Shown here piece after piece: positions 1-7,177 of a DNA stretch of 61,003 nt (position 1 is its first letter; every line of letters starts with the position of its first letter). The position numbers and the translations under genes were made by a program. A model generated the notes under the pieces. That model ran no database searches. It was not told where the DNA came from and saw nothing but the letters and a program-made list of their open reading frames with translations. The stretch spans positions 1 through 61,003 of the forward strand of contig JAJXYY010000029.1 in the NCBI GenBank assembly GCA_021780315.1. Direction: 5' to 3'. This DNA is from Acidobacteriota bacterium. GTDB taxonomy: Bacteria; Acidobacteriota; Terriglobia; Terriglobales; Acidobacteriaceae.

Positions 1-69
1 GAAGAGCTTGAGCCCTTTGCCGACGCCTTTGAACATTCCGAACGGGCCGCCGCAAGGAAAGCGATCTGA
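1..69 (+). CDS. C-terminal end of an unrecognised protein entering from the left
   Basis: An open frame enters the window in frame 1 and stops at TGA 67-69, giving 22 residues (EELEPFADAFEHSERAAARK then AI). The tail is rich in Ala, Glu and Arg, which suits a helical C-terminus. I do not recognise the family, and 22 residues are too few to prove that the frame is coding. Confidence 0.3.
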   Translation, partial: EELEPFADAFEHSERAAARKAI

Positions 70-195
70 CGATATCTAAATGGCATATTGCAAGAACAGA
101 CACCAAACCAGCCATCGACGCGCAAGCGGCGTGCAGCATCTCATCGATTTTGAAATCTTCTGATTCGGGGTGGAGCCGTGAAGACACCAACAAAG

Positions 196-503
196 ATGGA
201 CGAAAATAAGGTAGTCCGGGCAATTGAAGGCGATGCGGAACATGCGCTGCCGGGTCTGCGTGAGTCCCTGGCACAAGCCAAGTCGGGCAGTTTTTCGCGA
301 GTTCATACGCCAGAGTAGATTGTTGCGCGCCGCCGAGGCCGTCCCATGAGAAGCAAAAAGAGGTTACCAAAGAGGCCGTCAAAGTCCGGTTGGATGCCGA
401 CGTAATGGCAGCGCTCCGCGCAAGTGGAGACGGATGGCAAACACGCATCAACGATGCGTTGCGTGCATTTCTGGCTTTGAGTGGAAAGATTTCTACCGCA
501 TAA
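196..503 (+). pseudogene. brnA: Broken BrnA-family antitoxin gene
   Basis: The 3' part (360-503) encodes the hallmark of BrnA antitoxins, a ribbon-helix-helix-like DNA-binding module: VKVRLDADV followed by GWQTRIN and ALRAFL, ending at TAA 501-503. The ATG at 196 opens the same protein in another frame. Two lesions separate the halves. An in-frame TAG at 316-318 sits where Gln (CAG) would be expected, between TPE and IVARRRGRP. A one-base deletion in the A-run at 355-359 shifts the frame, since six As would restore it. BrnA normally follows and neutralises the RNase toxin BrnT; no BrnT-like frame is visible in the 195 bases upstream. The antitoxin looks dead and its toxin lost, as expected in a decaying element. 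Confidence 0.75.
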
Positions 504-636
504 GGCGACCGATGGAGCCTCACTGTCGGACCGAACAGCCACCACGTCAGAGTGGCGGATTTGATGCCCGGAAACGATCGAATTGCCCTAAAACTTGTGC
601 AGGTGTAAGTGCTTATTTCCCAACTTGTTACAGCGC

Positions 637-660
637 AAACAGCCATCAAACAGCCACTGA
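637..660. repeat. Left arm of inverted repeat
   Basis: This arm carries two copies of AAACAGCCA separated by two bases. Its reverse complement recurs at 730-753 with a single extra T, and 69 bases separate the arms. The pair sits 130-250 bp inside the tRNA-Leu attachment fragment, a position that suits recombinase or excisionase arm-binding sites. That role is inferred. Confidence 0.6.
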
Positions 661-729
661 ATGTTCGAAAAAAGCACTGAACGTAGGGCAAATCCGAGCG
701 AGAGCTAGATAAAAATCCGCCGAAACGAG

Positions 730-753
730 TCAGTGGCTGTTTTGATGGCTGTT
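730..753. repeat. Right arm of inverted repeat
   Basis: Mirror image of 637-660 with one inserted T. It contains two copies of TGGCTGTT on the plus strand. The motif CCAACTT lies just outside both arms in the same orientation (about 620-626 and 759-765), so the surrounding site is also partly repeated. Bases 504-883 otherwise hold no credible gene. Confidence 0.6.
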
Positions 754-883
754 CGTTTCCAACTTTTCTGCTTTTGGTTGCGTCACATTGCAGCCTTAGA
801 TATGTCTACATCTCTATGTAAATAAAATACTTATTGCGATTTACTGCGTCGCGATGCAATACCCTGCAAAATGCCTAAAATCA

Positions 884-940
884 GACTCAAAATCCGCCGA
901 GGGCAACCTCGTGGGGGTTCGACCCCCCCTCCCAGCACCA
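884..940 (+). pseudogene. 3' fragment of tRNA-Leu(CAA): attachment-site remnant
   Basis: The fragment starts in the anticodon arm. The loop CTCAAAA at 886-892 carries anticodon CAA. It then runs through the 3' anticodon stem TCCGC, a leucine-type long variable arm (CGAGG GCAA CCTCG), a perfect T-arm (GGGGG TTCGACC CCCCC), acceptor strand TCCCAGC, discriminator A and encoded CCA. The 5' half is missing: upstream there is no GCTGGGA acceptor strand and no D-arm, and the 5' anticodon stem no longer pairs. This is the duplicated tRNA end left by site-specific integration, not a functional tRNA. Confidence 0.8.
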
Positions 941-964
941 ATAGTATCAATATTTTGGAAAATC

Positions 965-988
965 AACGCATCTTCGGATGCGTTTTTC
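965..988 (+). terminator. Terminator that formerly served tRNA-Leu
   Basis: A perfect 8-bp stem (AACGCATC / GATGCGTT) closed by a TTCG tetraloop runs straight into a T-run, 25 bases after the CCA of the tRNA-Leu fragment. The element seems to have inserted between the tRNA body and this original terminator, leaving it orphaned beside the fragment. Confidence 0.8.
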
Positions 989-1213
989 TGTGCCCAAACT
1001 TCAGCGTTGGTGACCTGCCCCTTTTTCTTGTCGATTGGTAGTTGGAGTTTTCTCCGTTGTTTGCATGGTTCTGGTTTACGGCGGGGAGGGAGCAGGTCAA
1101 CATAGTCCCGATAGCCCCGCGGAATCTGGAGTTTTCGTTCAGCCTCGCTCAGTGAGAGCTTGCACAAAAGGGCTGGGCGTTCCAGCTCGAAAAGTCTGAT
1201 GCCGCTCATCCTT

Positions 1214-2017
1214 TCAAGCGTTGGAGGAGGAGATGTAGAGGGGGCAGTTGAGGTGGGTGGAGGCTATGGCTATGGCGGCGATGGCTGCGGTTTCAGCGCG
1301 CAGGATGCGTGGGCCGAGGGTAACGGATTTCCATTGGTGCTGGGTGAAGAGAGAGATTTCTTCTGGTGTCCAGCCGCCTTCCGGGCCTATCGCCAGAGCC
1401 AGCGTATGAGTACTTTGAGCGGGGGGTGCTTGAAGAAGTGTTGGGGAGGTTAGCGGTGCGGATTGGATGAGGGCGTTGGACAGGGTGGTCGTCTGTTCGG
1501 TTTCGGAGAGGAGGATGCGGCTGGAGCTGCGTTCTTGCTCGAGGGCCAGTTTGAGGTGGCTGGGGTCGGCGATCTCGGGGATGTCGGTGCGGCGAGATTG
1601 TTTGGAGGCTTCCAGTGCGATGCGGCGCCAGCGTTCGGCTCGCTTGGTGGCGGCGAGGGCGAGGTGTTTTTCGGTGCGGCGGGCGAGGATGGGGGTGATG
1701 TGGGCGACGCCGAGTTCGGTGGCTTTCTCTATGGCCCATTCGAAGTGATCGAATTTGAAGATGGCCAGGAGCAGGTGTATTGGGAGTGCGGAGTCGGCTT
1801 CCAGTTCTTCGTGGAGGATGAAGCGAACTTCTTGATCGGCAACGGTGGTGATTTCGGCGCGGTGGAGGAAGCCGTTGGCGACTACGTCGAAGATTTGGCC
1901 GGGTTCGGCGCGAAGGACGCGAGCGAGGTGAAGGGCCTGATCGCCAGTAAGGGCGGCGGTGGTGGGACGTCCGGTGGCGGGGAAGAAGGTGTCGGCGATG
2001 AAGCGGCGGCGAGTCAT
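1214..2017 (-). CDS. rsmE: 16S rRNA (uracil-1498-N3)-methyltransferase RsmE
   Basis: RsmE methylates N3 of U1498 in the 30S decoding region using S-adenosylmethionine. It is a SPOUT-class enzyme with a trefoil knot. The 267-residue product has the N-terminal PUA-like domain (through LARVLRAEPGQ) and the two knot signatures, AIGPEGGWTPEE near residue 209 and LGPRILRAETA near 234; the length is typical. It is the last gene of a minus-strand group, 4 nt downstream of a small membrane-protein gene. The chromosomal end of the tRNA-Leu element lies about 270 bp beyond its stop, so the insertion has not damaged it. Confidence 0.95.
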   Translation of the reverse strand: MTRRRFIADTFFPATGRPTTAALTGDQALHLARVLRAEPGQIFDVVANGFLHRAEITTVADQEVRFILHEELEADSALPIHLLLAIFKFDHFEWAIEKATELGVAHITPILARRTEKHLALAATKRAERWRRIALEASKQSRRTDIPEIADPSHLKLALEQERSSSRILLSETEQTTTLSNALIQSAPLTSPTLLQAPPAQSTHTLALAIGPEGGWTPEEISLFTQHQWKSVTLGPRILRAETAAIAAIAIASTHLNCPLYISSSNA

Positions 2018-2021
2018 AGGA

Positions 2022-2615
2022 TCAGGGTTTAGGGGTTGGGATGGGTACGGAAAGCTGGCCCTGGTGGTAAAAATCTATGGTCAGGGTGGCGGTTTTTCGC
2101 TGGTTCCATGTGGTCTGAGTGACGGGAAAATGGAGTAGTACGGTGCCTTCGGCGAAGTTGCCTGGGTCAATCTGGATTTCTCGATAGAGAGGCTGGGCGG
2201 TTTGCTGGGCGGCGAGGGCTTTGAGGGCTGGGAAGCTGGTGTAGAGGTTGGGGATGTCGAGCTTTTGGACGGCGCTGGAGGTGATTGGCTCTGCGGGGGT
2301 GCCGTCGGGATTCGAGGGGGTGAGGGTGGCGGTAAAGTCCTTGATGAAGAGCGGAAGACGGAGGCGGTCCTGAATTCGGACAGTGACGATGAGGTACAGG
2401 TCGTCCTGCGAAGGGTCCTGGCCTACGACGATGGAATTGGACTTGAAGACGGTATGGGCGGCATAGATGGCGGGTTGGGAGACGGAGATATCGGCGATGG
2501 TGTGCGGGGTGAGGTAGAGGACTAGTCCCAGGACGATGCCGAAGAGCACCAGCGCGGTGGCGATGGGGGCGAAGAGATTGCGACGGGCGGGTTGAGCGAA
2601 GGTGAGGGCTGCCAC
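2022..2615 (-). CDS. Membrane-anchored protein of unknown function
   Basis: The product has 197 residues. A hydrophobic segment at about residues 17-37 (ATALVLFGIVLGLVLYL) follows a short positively charged start, predicting one membrane anchor with the remainder outside. The outer part is rich in beta-prone stretches such as DDLYLIVTVRIQDRLRLPLF, which suggests an immunoglobulin-like or FxLYD-like fold. I recognise no catalytic motif. It lies between the PerM-type transporter gene (44 nt upstream) and rsmE (4 nt downstream), so the three are probably co-transcribed. Confidence 0.75.
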   Translation of the reverse strand: MAALTFAQPARRNLFAPIATALVLFGIVLGLVLYLTPHTIADISVSQPAIYAAHTVFKSNSIVVGQDPSQDDLYLIVTVRIQDRLRLPLFIKDFTATLTPSNPDGTPAEPITSSAVQKLDIPNLYTSFPALKALAAQQTAQPLYREIQIDPGNFAEGTVLLHFPVTQTTWNQRKTATLTIDFYHQGQLSVPIPTPKP

Positions 2616-2659
2616 TTAGAGACGATAACAGGGGCGAAGGCGAAGATGAAGAGGGTGGG

Positions 2660-3715
2660 TTATTTCCAGTCTTTCTGGACGACGTACTCGTCGAGGAAGA
2701 CGGAGATAAGTGCTGCGGTGGGGACGGCGACGAGCGCACCGACGACTCCGGCGAGCGCGGTTCCGAGAAGCAGGGCGATGAGGACGGTGAGGCCCATGAG
2801 GTTGACGCTGGAACGCATGATGCGTGGGGTGAGCAAGGCGTTCTCCAGGTTGACATAGATGAGATAGAAGGTGAGGACTCCAAACATCTCCGACCAGGAG
2901 TCGATGGCTGCGACACCAGCGGCGACGATGATGGTGATGACTCCTCCGGCGATGGGGATGATGTTGAAGAGGCCCATCAGGGTGCCAAGGAGGAGGAAGT
3001 AGCGGACGTGAAGCAGACCGAAGGCGATGGTGCTGCAGATTCCCAGGATAAGCATGAGGAGGCCCTGGCCGAGGAGCCATTTGCTCATTTTGACATCGGC
3101 TGCACGGAAGGTCTGGTCTAGGCGGCGGCGTTGTTCCAGGGGGAAGAGCGAGAGGAAGAAGCGGTATGCGTGTTCGCCTTCGAGCATGAAGTAGATACAG
3201 AGGAAGGCAGTGGTGAGGATATCGAAGAGGTGACTGAGCCAGTTGGGGAGGGATATGAAGAGGTATCCAGCGGTACTGGCGATGGTTCCTTCGGCACGCT
3301 GGGCTACAGAGTCGATGCCGAAGCGGTCGGCAAGGGGGAGGCGCTTGAGTTTGCTGACAATGACGGGGATTCGCTGGGGGAGGTCGTTGGTGAACTCGCG
3401 GAGGTCGCGGAGGACGGGGGGCAGGCCGAGTGTAAAGAAGAGTCCCAGTGCAAGGAGAACGATAGTGATGAGCAGCAGGATGGCTACAGGGCGGGAGGGT
3501 CGGTAGCCACGGATGTTGAGTTCGGTGATGCTGGTGACGATGGGCATGAGGACTGCCGCGAAGAGGGCACTGACGTAGAGGATGAGCAGTTCTTTGCCGA
3601 GGGTCCAGGCGAGGGCGAGGAGTAGCAGGATGACGAAGGTGAAGAGGATGTGTCCGCGGACGGCTGCGCTGCGGTCAGAGGAGTCCGGATTGAGGTGTGG
3701 CGCTGGGGTGGACAG
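2660..3715 (-). CDS. AI-2E/PerM family membrane transporter, probable CTG start
   Basis: The protein belongs to the AI-2E transporter superfamily (YdiK, PerM, TqsA): multiple helices, the segment GLFNIIPIAGGVITII in the middle and LENALLTPRIM near the C-terminus. The first ATG (3547) would remove the first membrane helix. The frame stays open upstream through a typical first helix pair (LFTFVILLLLALAWTLG, LLILYVSALFAAVL) to a stop at 3725-3727. In that interval there is no ATG, GTG or TTG. There is a CTG at 3713-3715, preceded by AGGAG at a 6-nt spacing. Starting there gives 351 residues, the usual length. Substrate is unknown; family members export small molecules or act as antiporters. Confidence 0.85.
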   Translation of the reverse strand: MSTPAPHLNPDSSDRSAAVRGHILFTFVILLLLALAWTLGKELLILYVSALFAAVLMPIVTSITELNIRGYRPSRPVAILLLITIVLLALGLFFTLGLPPVLRDLREFTNDLPQRIPVIVSKLKRLPLADRFGIDSVAQRAEGTIASTAGYLFISLPNWLSHLFDILTTAFLCIYFMLEGEHAYRFFLSLFPLEQRRRLDQTFRAADVKMSKWLLGQGLLMLILGICSTIAFGLLHVRYFLLLGTLMGLFNIIPIAGGVITIIVAAGVAAIDSWSEMFGVLTFYLIYVNLENALLTPRIMRSSVNLMGLTVLIALLLGTALAGVVGALVAVPTAALISVFLDEYVVQKDWK

Positions 3716-3727
3716 TGCTGGCTCCTA
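3716..3727 (-). promoter_or_regulatory. Shine-Dalgarno that points to a CTG start
   Basis: Read on the minus strand, AGGAG (3726-3722) is followed by six bases and then CTG. No conventional start codon exists between this site and the ATG 56 codons further in, which would cut off the first transmembrane helix. Confidence 0.65.
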
Positions 3728-3785
3728 AGCGGCTGCGTTACGTGTTGTTGTATATGATGCAGCTTTCTTGAAGGTTATTGGTGGT

Positions 3786-4385
3786 TTATGACTTTTTCAG
3801 GTTGTCGAGCAGGGTGCGAACGGTCTGGTGCGGGGTGAGGTCTGCGGTATCGAGCGTGAGACCGGCTACGCGGAGGTAGAGGGGGTGGCGCGCGGCGAAC
3901 CTCAGGTTAGCGGCGTCCGGGTCTGCAAGGACGGGGCGGGCGGTGGCTTCGGGGTTAAGGGCCTGGATCATGCAGCGGTCGTAGAGTGTGGGGAAGGGTG
4001 CATCGAGGAAGATGGTAAGGGTTCCCGGGGTCTGCTCTAGGAGGAGCCGGTTGGTGAGGCTCTCGGGGGTTCCGCCGCCTAGCGCGATGACGGTGTGTTG
4101 GTGGCTGAGGGCGGAGGCGAGGGCTGTGGATTCGAGGCGGCGGAAGCGGGGTTCGCCATGGAGGGCGAAGATCTGGGGGATAGTGGTGCCGGCGCGTTGT
4201 TCGAGATGAGCGTCGAGATCGAGGAAGTTCCAGCCGAGTTGCTCCGCCAAGAGGCGTCCTACTGTGGATTTACCAGCACCCATGAATCCGGTGAGGACGA
4301 TGCGTTTGAGGTGCGGCGGCAGAGTGCCGGTGTGTGGGGATGTGGTCTCTGCGAGTGCTTCGGCGTTGGAGGGGCTGGACGTCAT
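3786..4385 (-). CDS. aroK: Shikimate kinase
   Basis: Shikimate kinase phosphorylates the 3-OH of shikimate with ATP, the fifth step to chorismate. The 199-residue product has the P-loop GFMGAGKST (about 33-41), the shikimate-binding DLDAHLEQRAG segment, GEPRFRRLES with the substrate-contacting Arg, and ALGGGTPES, the Walker B-like glycine motif. About 27 extra N-terminal residues rich in Ser and Thr precede the core; a later start is not obvious. It stands alone on the minus strand, separated from the sigma-factor pair upstream by about 270 bp that hold a terminator. Confidence 0.95.
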   Translation of the reverse strand: MTSSPSNAEALAETTSPHTGTLPPHLKRIVLTGFMGAGKSTVGRLLAEQLGWNFLDLDAHLEQRAGTTIPQIFALHGEPRFRRLESTALASALSHQHTVIALGGGTPESLTNRLLLEQTPGTLTIFLDAPFPTLYDRCMIQALNPEATARPVLADPDAANLRFAARHPLYLRVAGLTLDTADLTPHQTVRTLLDNLKKS

Positions 4386-4455
4386 GACGTTCTCCTTTGA
4401 GTGTAGTGCCGTGATACGACTGCCGGGTGCGAATTGTGGGTGATAAACAAACGAA

Positions 4456-4483
4456 AGCCGCGACCTTTGTGGGGGTCGCGGCT
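4456..4483 (-). terminator. Terminator behind the sigma/anti-sigma pair
   Basis: The perfect 10-bp stem AGCCGCGACC / GGTCGCGGCT has an 8-nt loop. On the minus strand it is followed by TTCGTTTGTTT, so it should end transcripts coming from the anti-sigma gene. The remaining non-coding bases (4386-4658) show no further gene. Confidence 0.75.
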
Positions 4484-4658
4484 CGGGAGGTTCGAAGATT
4501 CTGAGTTTCTTTATTTATCTCAGAGATGCATGCGAGTGCTCTACCGGGCCACGAAGGCGCCAATAGCAGAGGGTAAAGCTCGCGTGCTGGAAGTAAAGAT
4601 TCATTCTGACGACAGAATACACGGAAGCGATGGAAGTATGCAAGGGTTATTGGTGAAA

Positions 4659-4970
4659 CTAGTCGGTCTGGAGTTTTGGGGTGAGTGGTAGCTCTGGTAT
4701 TGCGAGTTCGGCGCTTAGCTTGCTTTGAATGTTGGCCCAGACTCCGGGACTGGGCTCTTCTTCGGCAGGCTCGAGCAACATGCGGGCCTGGTCGGCGATG
4801 TACTGGAGGTCGCGAACAAGGTTGGCACAGTTTTCACAGGTGTCGAGGTGATGTTGCAGGGTTAGATCATCTGGAACTCCGTTGCTTCCAGAGGCAAAGA
4901 GGTCTGGCAGACGCTCTTGAAAGTCTGCGCAGGAGATAGGTGCGGAGAGGTTCTGGTCGTTCTGTGTCAT
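4659..4970 (-). CDS. Soluble zinc-binding anti-sigma factor
   Basis: The 103-residue protein carries the zf-HC2 signature of ZAS anti-sigma factors, H-x3-C-x2-C in HLDTCENC, which holds zinc and clamps the cognate ECF sigma factor. There is no transmembrane segment, so it should act in the cytoplasm and respond to a soluble or redox signal. The start ATG at 4970 overlaps the TGA of the sigma gene in an ATGA junction, the classic translational coupling of such pairs. A longer frame runs upstream but lies inside the sigma gene. Confidence 0.85.
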   Translation of the reverse strand: MTQNDQNLSAPISCADFQERLPDLFASGSNGVPDDLTLQHHLDTCENCANLVRDLQYIADQARMLLEPAEEEPSPGVWANIQSKLSAELAIPELPLTPKLQTD

Positions 4971-5650
4971 TGCGCCGCCTCCTTGAGAACGGCTGGCTGG
5001 GAGGACTGACCGTTTTGGCGGAGCAGTTCGCGGAGCTTGAGTCGTGCTTTGTGTAGTTGGGACTTGCTGTTGCCGGTGGAACACTCGAGCATGGTGGCGA
5101 TTTCGTTGTGCTCGTAGCCTTCTACGTCGTGGAGCACGAAGACCATACGATATCCCGGGGGTAATGCTGCGACTGCCCTTTCAAGGGTGACGCGATCGAC
5201 GGAGCCGGTGAGTTGGGGGTCTCTGCTGCCGAAGTCGCGCTTGGGGGAGTCCTCGTCGGTGGGGCTGATGGTCTCTTCGAGGGAGACGAGTTGGAGGCCC
5301 TTTTTGCGGAGTTGCATGAGGACGAGATTGACCGTGAGGCGGTGAAGCCATGTGGAGAAGGCTGACTCTCCACGGAAGCTGCCGATCTTGCGGAAGAGGT
5401 GAAGGAAGGCTTCCTGGGTCATGTCTTCGGCTTCGGAGACGTTGCCCAACATGCGCAGGCAGAGGGTATAGACACGGCGTTTGTGTAGGGCGTAGAGCTT
5501 GGAGAAGGCTTCTGCGTCACCAGCCTTGGCGCTCTCGATAGCCTCTGCTTCCCCTGCGATGGGCGGGTTCCTCTTGAAAAGACTGGGAGCGGGCCCGGAT
5601 GGAGCAATGGGGACGGCCTGGAGTGTCATGGGATTCGATTCCGAGGTCAT
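4967..5650 (-). CDS. ECF RNA polymerase sigma factor
   Basis: This 227-residue sigma-70 family protein has region 2 (about 40-110), including [20 protein letters not shown] and [11 protein letters not shown] for -10 recognition and core binding. It also has region 4 (about 155-210) with [20 protein letters not shown] and a helix-turn-helix in [19 protein letters not shown]. Regions 1 and 3 are absent, as in ECF (RpoE-like) factors. Its product should be held inactive by the anti-sigma factor encoded immediately downstream with a 4-nt overlap. Its regulon and inducing signal cannot be read from the sequence. Confidence 0.93.
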   Translation of the reverse strand: MTSESNPMTLQAVPIAPSGPAPSLFKRNPPIAGEAEAIESAKAGDAEAFSKLYALHKRRVYTLCLRMLGNVSEAEDMTQEAFLHLFRKIGSFRGESAFSTWLHRLTVNLVLMQLRKKGLQLVSLEETISPTDEDSPKRDFGSRDPQLTGSVDRVTLERAVAALPPGYRMVFVLHDVEGYEHNEIATMLECSTGNSKSQLHKARLKLRELLRQNGQSSQPAVLKEAAQ

Positions 5651-5795
5651 TGGGTTGATTCGTCGCCTTTACTGGTCTGGTTGGAGGTTATCGCAGATTG
5701 CGGAAGATTTCACGCACAAGCAGTACGAGGGTGCATTCGAGGCAGAGGTTGCCTGAGATTGTCGTATTTTAGAAGACTAAAAGCTCTGGGATGAT

Positions 5796-6932
5796 TCAAG
5801 AGCCTATGAAGCGGGCGTAGAGGGAGCGTGCCAGGGTTACATCGGTGGTGCCCTGGATGATGGCGCGGCCGTCGCGGAAGAGAGAGATGGTGTGTGGGGG
5901 GCGGTCGAAGCGGAGGAGGAGGTCGTTGAAGCGGACGTTTCCGTGAGGAGCTAGGCGGTTTTGCATGGCTGCGAAGTCGACTGGGCGATGATGTTCGTGA
6001 ATCTGGACTGAGTTTCGTCCACAGAGGGTGATGTGGGGACGGCCCTCTCCCGCAAGATGAGTGAAGAGGTTCTGGCCGCAAACGGAGCAGCTTGGATCAG
6101 GGGTGGAGGTGTTGATTTCAGAGCGGTTGAGGCTGCCGTTGGGTTCGCTGGCCCAGAGATCGAAGGAGAGCAGGGTTCGGCGCATCAGTTGCGACTGGCC
6201 GGTCAGGAACTTGAGGGCTTCCGTTACCTGGATTGATGCGGCGAGGTTGACGGCTGTGGAGAGAATGCCTGCGGTGTCGCAGGTTTCGACGGGGCCGGAG
6301 GGGGGCTTGGGGAAGATGCAGGCGAGACAGGCGGTGGGGGCAAAGCTGGTGGGTGCTGGTACGGAGTCGGTCTGATTCGTTTTGGGAAGGATGTTCATGG
6401 ATGCTGCATAGGCTCCTATGGCCGCAGCGTAGATCCAGGGTTTGGCCTGCTGAACGGCGTAGTCGTTGAGGAGATAACGGGTTTCGAAGTTATCGGTGGC
6501 GTCGAGAATGAGATGGGCGGGGGCGAGGAGTTGGTGGATGTTGGCTGGGACGAGGTCGGCGACGTGAGGGTGGACGGAGATGGCGGAGTTGAAGAGGGCG
6601 ATTTTGCGGCGAGCTGCTTCAGCTTTGGGGAGGGACTGGAGGGCATCGGCCTCGTCGAAGAGTATCTGGCGTTGGAGGTTGGATGGCTCAACAAAGTCAC
6701 GGTCGATGAGTGTTAGGGAGCCGACGCCGGCGCGGGCGAGGAGTGCTGCGGCTGCGGCTCCGGTGGCTCCGCAGCCGATGATGGCGACGTGGGCAGCTGC
6801 AAGTGCTTGCTGACCGCTGATGCCGATTCCGGGGAATAGGATCTGACGGGAGTAGCGGTCTTGGGTGGAGATGGCCGACGAGTCAGCGTGCGGGGTGGGC
6901 ATGATCGATTCCGGGAAGGTGGAGAGGGGCAT
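5796..6932 (-). CDS. ThiF/MoeB/HesA-family sulfur-carrier adenylyltransferase
   Basis: E1-like enzymes of this family adenylate the C-terminal Gly-Gly of ThiS or MoaD carriers. The 378-residue product has QDRYSRQILFPGIG at the N-terminus, the nucleotide-binding loop IIGCGATGAAAAALLARAG (about 50-70), the DRDFVEPSNLQRQILF motif and ILDATDNFETRYLLND. The zinc site is formed by CLAC and CSVC. The last 70 residues form a small domain ending GTTDVTLARSLYARFIG rather than the rhodanese domain of MoeZ. AGGAA lies 6 nt before the ATG at 6932. The carrier gene moaD is 15 kb away, so pairing with it is only a possibility; thiamine synthesis is the alternative. Confidence 0.88.
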   Translation of the reverse strand: MPLSTFPESIMPTPHADSSAISTQDRYSRQILFPGIGISGQQALAAAHVAIIGCGATGAAAAALLARAGVGSLTLIDRDFVEPSNLQRQILFDEADALQSLPKAEAARRKIALFNSAISVHPHVADLVPANIHQLLAPAHLILDATDNFETRYLLNDYAVQQAKPWIYAAAIGAYAASMNILPKTNQTDSVPAPTSFAPTACLACIFPKPPSGPVETCDTAGILSTAVNLAASIQVTEALKFLTGQSQLMRRTLLSFDLWASEPNGSLNRSEINTSTPDPSCSVCGQNLFTHLAGEGRPHITLCGRNSVQIHEHHRPVDFAAMQNRLAPHGNVRFNDLLLRFDRPPHTISLFRDGRAIIQGTTDVTLARSLYARFIGS

Positions 6933-7177
6933 AGGGAGTTCCTGCAGCGAGATTTCCGAGTTTGTGCGGCAAAAAGTAGCTTCTACTTCGTAGTATAGGG
7001 AAAGGCAGTGAATGTGACCTGATCGGATGACTGCGAGGAGAGAAGAGGCATCCTAGCGGATATGGCTTGATCCGTTGGAACACGTGGCTTGACGCGAATG
7101 GAGCGACGTATGGGCGTGGACCGGAGAGATTCTGGAAGAAGAGTTTATCTGCCAAGGGAAAGATGTACTGATCTGGT
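6933..7177. other. Intergenic region between divergent genes
   Basis: These 245 bases separate the divergent adenylyltransferase and BamA-like genes and must hold both promoters. I see a short hairpin GTAG CTT CTAC near 6975-6985 but no convincing -35/-10 pair, riboswitch or small ORF. Confidence 0.4.

Larger units (their letters stand above)
1..940. mobile_element. End of an element integrated at a tRNA-Leu gene
   Basis: This stretch is visibly less G+C-rich than the rest of the window. It carries a decayed toxin-antitoxin gene and a paired inverted repeat, and it ends in a 57-bp copy of the 3' part of tRNA-Leu(CAA). That layout is what a tyrosine-recombinase element leaves at the end distant from the intact tRNA: the crossover regenerates the tRNA at one end and duplicates its 3' end at the other. 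The intact tRNA-Leu and the integrase would then lie left of the window. The boundary at 884-940 is seen directly; the identity of the element is inferred. Confidence 0.6.

Noticed and set aside
196..318. The first 40 codons of the brnA frame as an independent small gene
   Set aside because: The downstream sequence continues the same protein family once the stop and frameshift are repaired, so a pseudogene explains it better.
841..1209. Minus-strand frame of 122 codons just after rsmE
   Set aside because: Its last third is a read-through of the terminator and the tRNA-Leu fragment, and the start has no usable Shine-Dalgarno. Translated tRNA-Leu of this kind is a common false gene.
4500..4560. 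tRNA-like D-arm sequence (minus strand GGTAGAGCACTCGCATG)
   Set aside because: No matching D-stem, anticodon stem, T-arm stem or acceptor pairing can be drawn around it.
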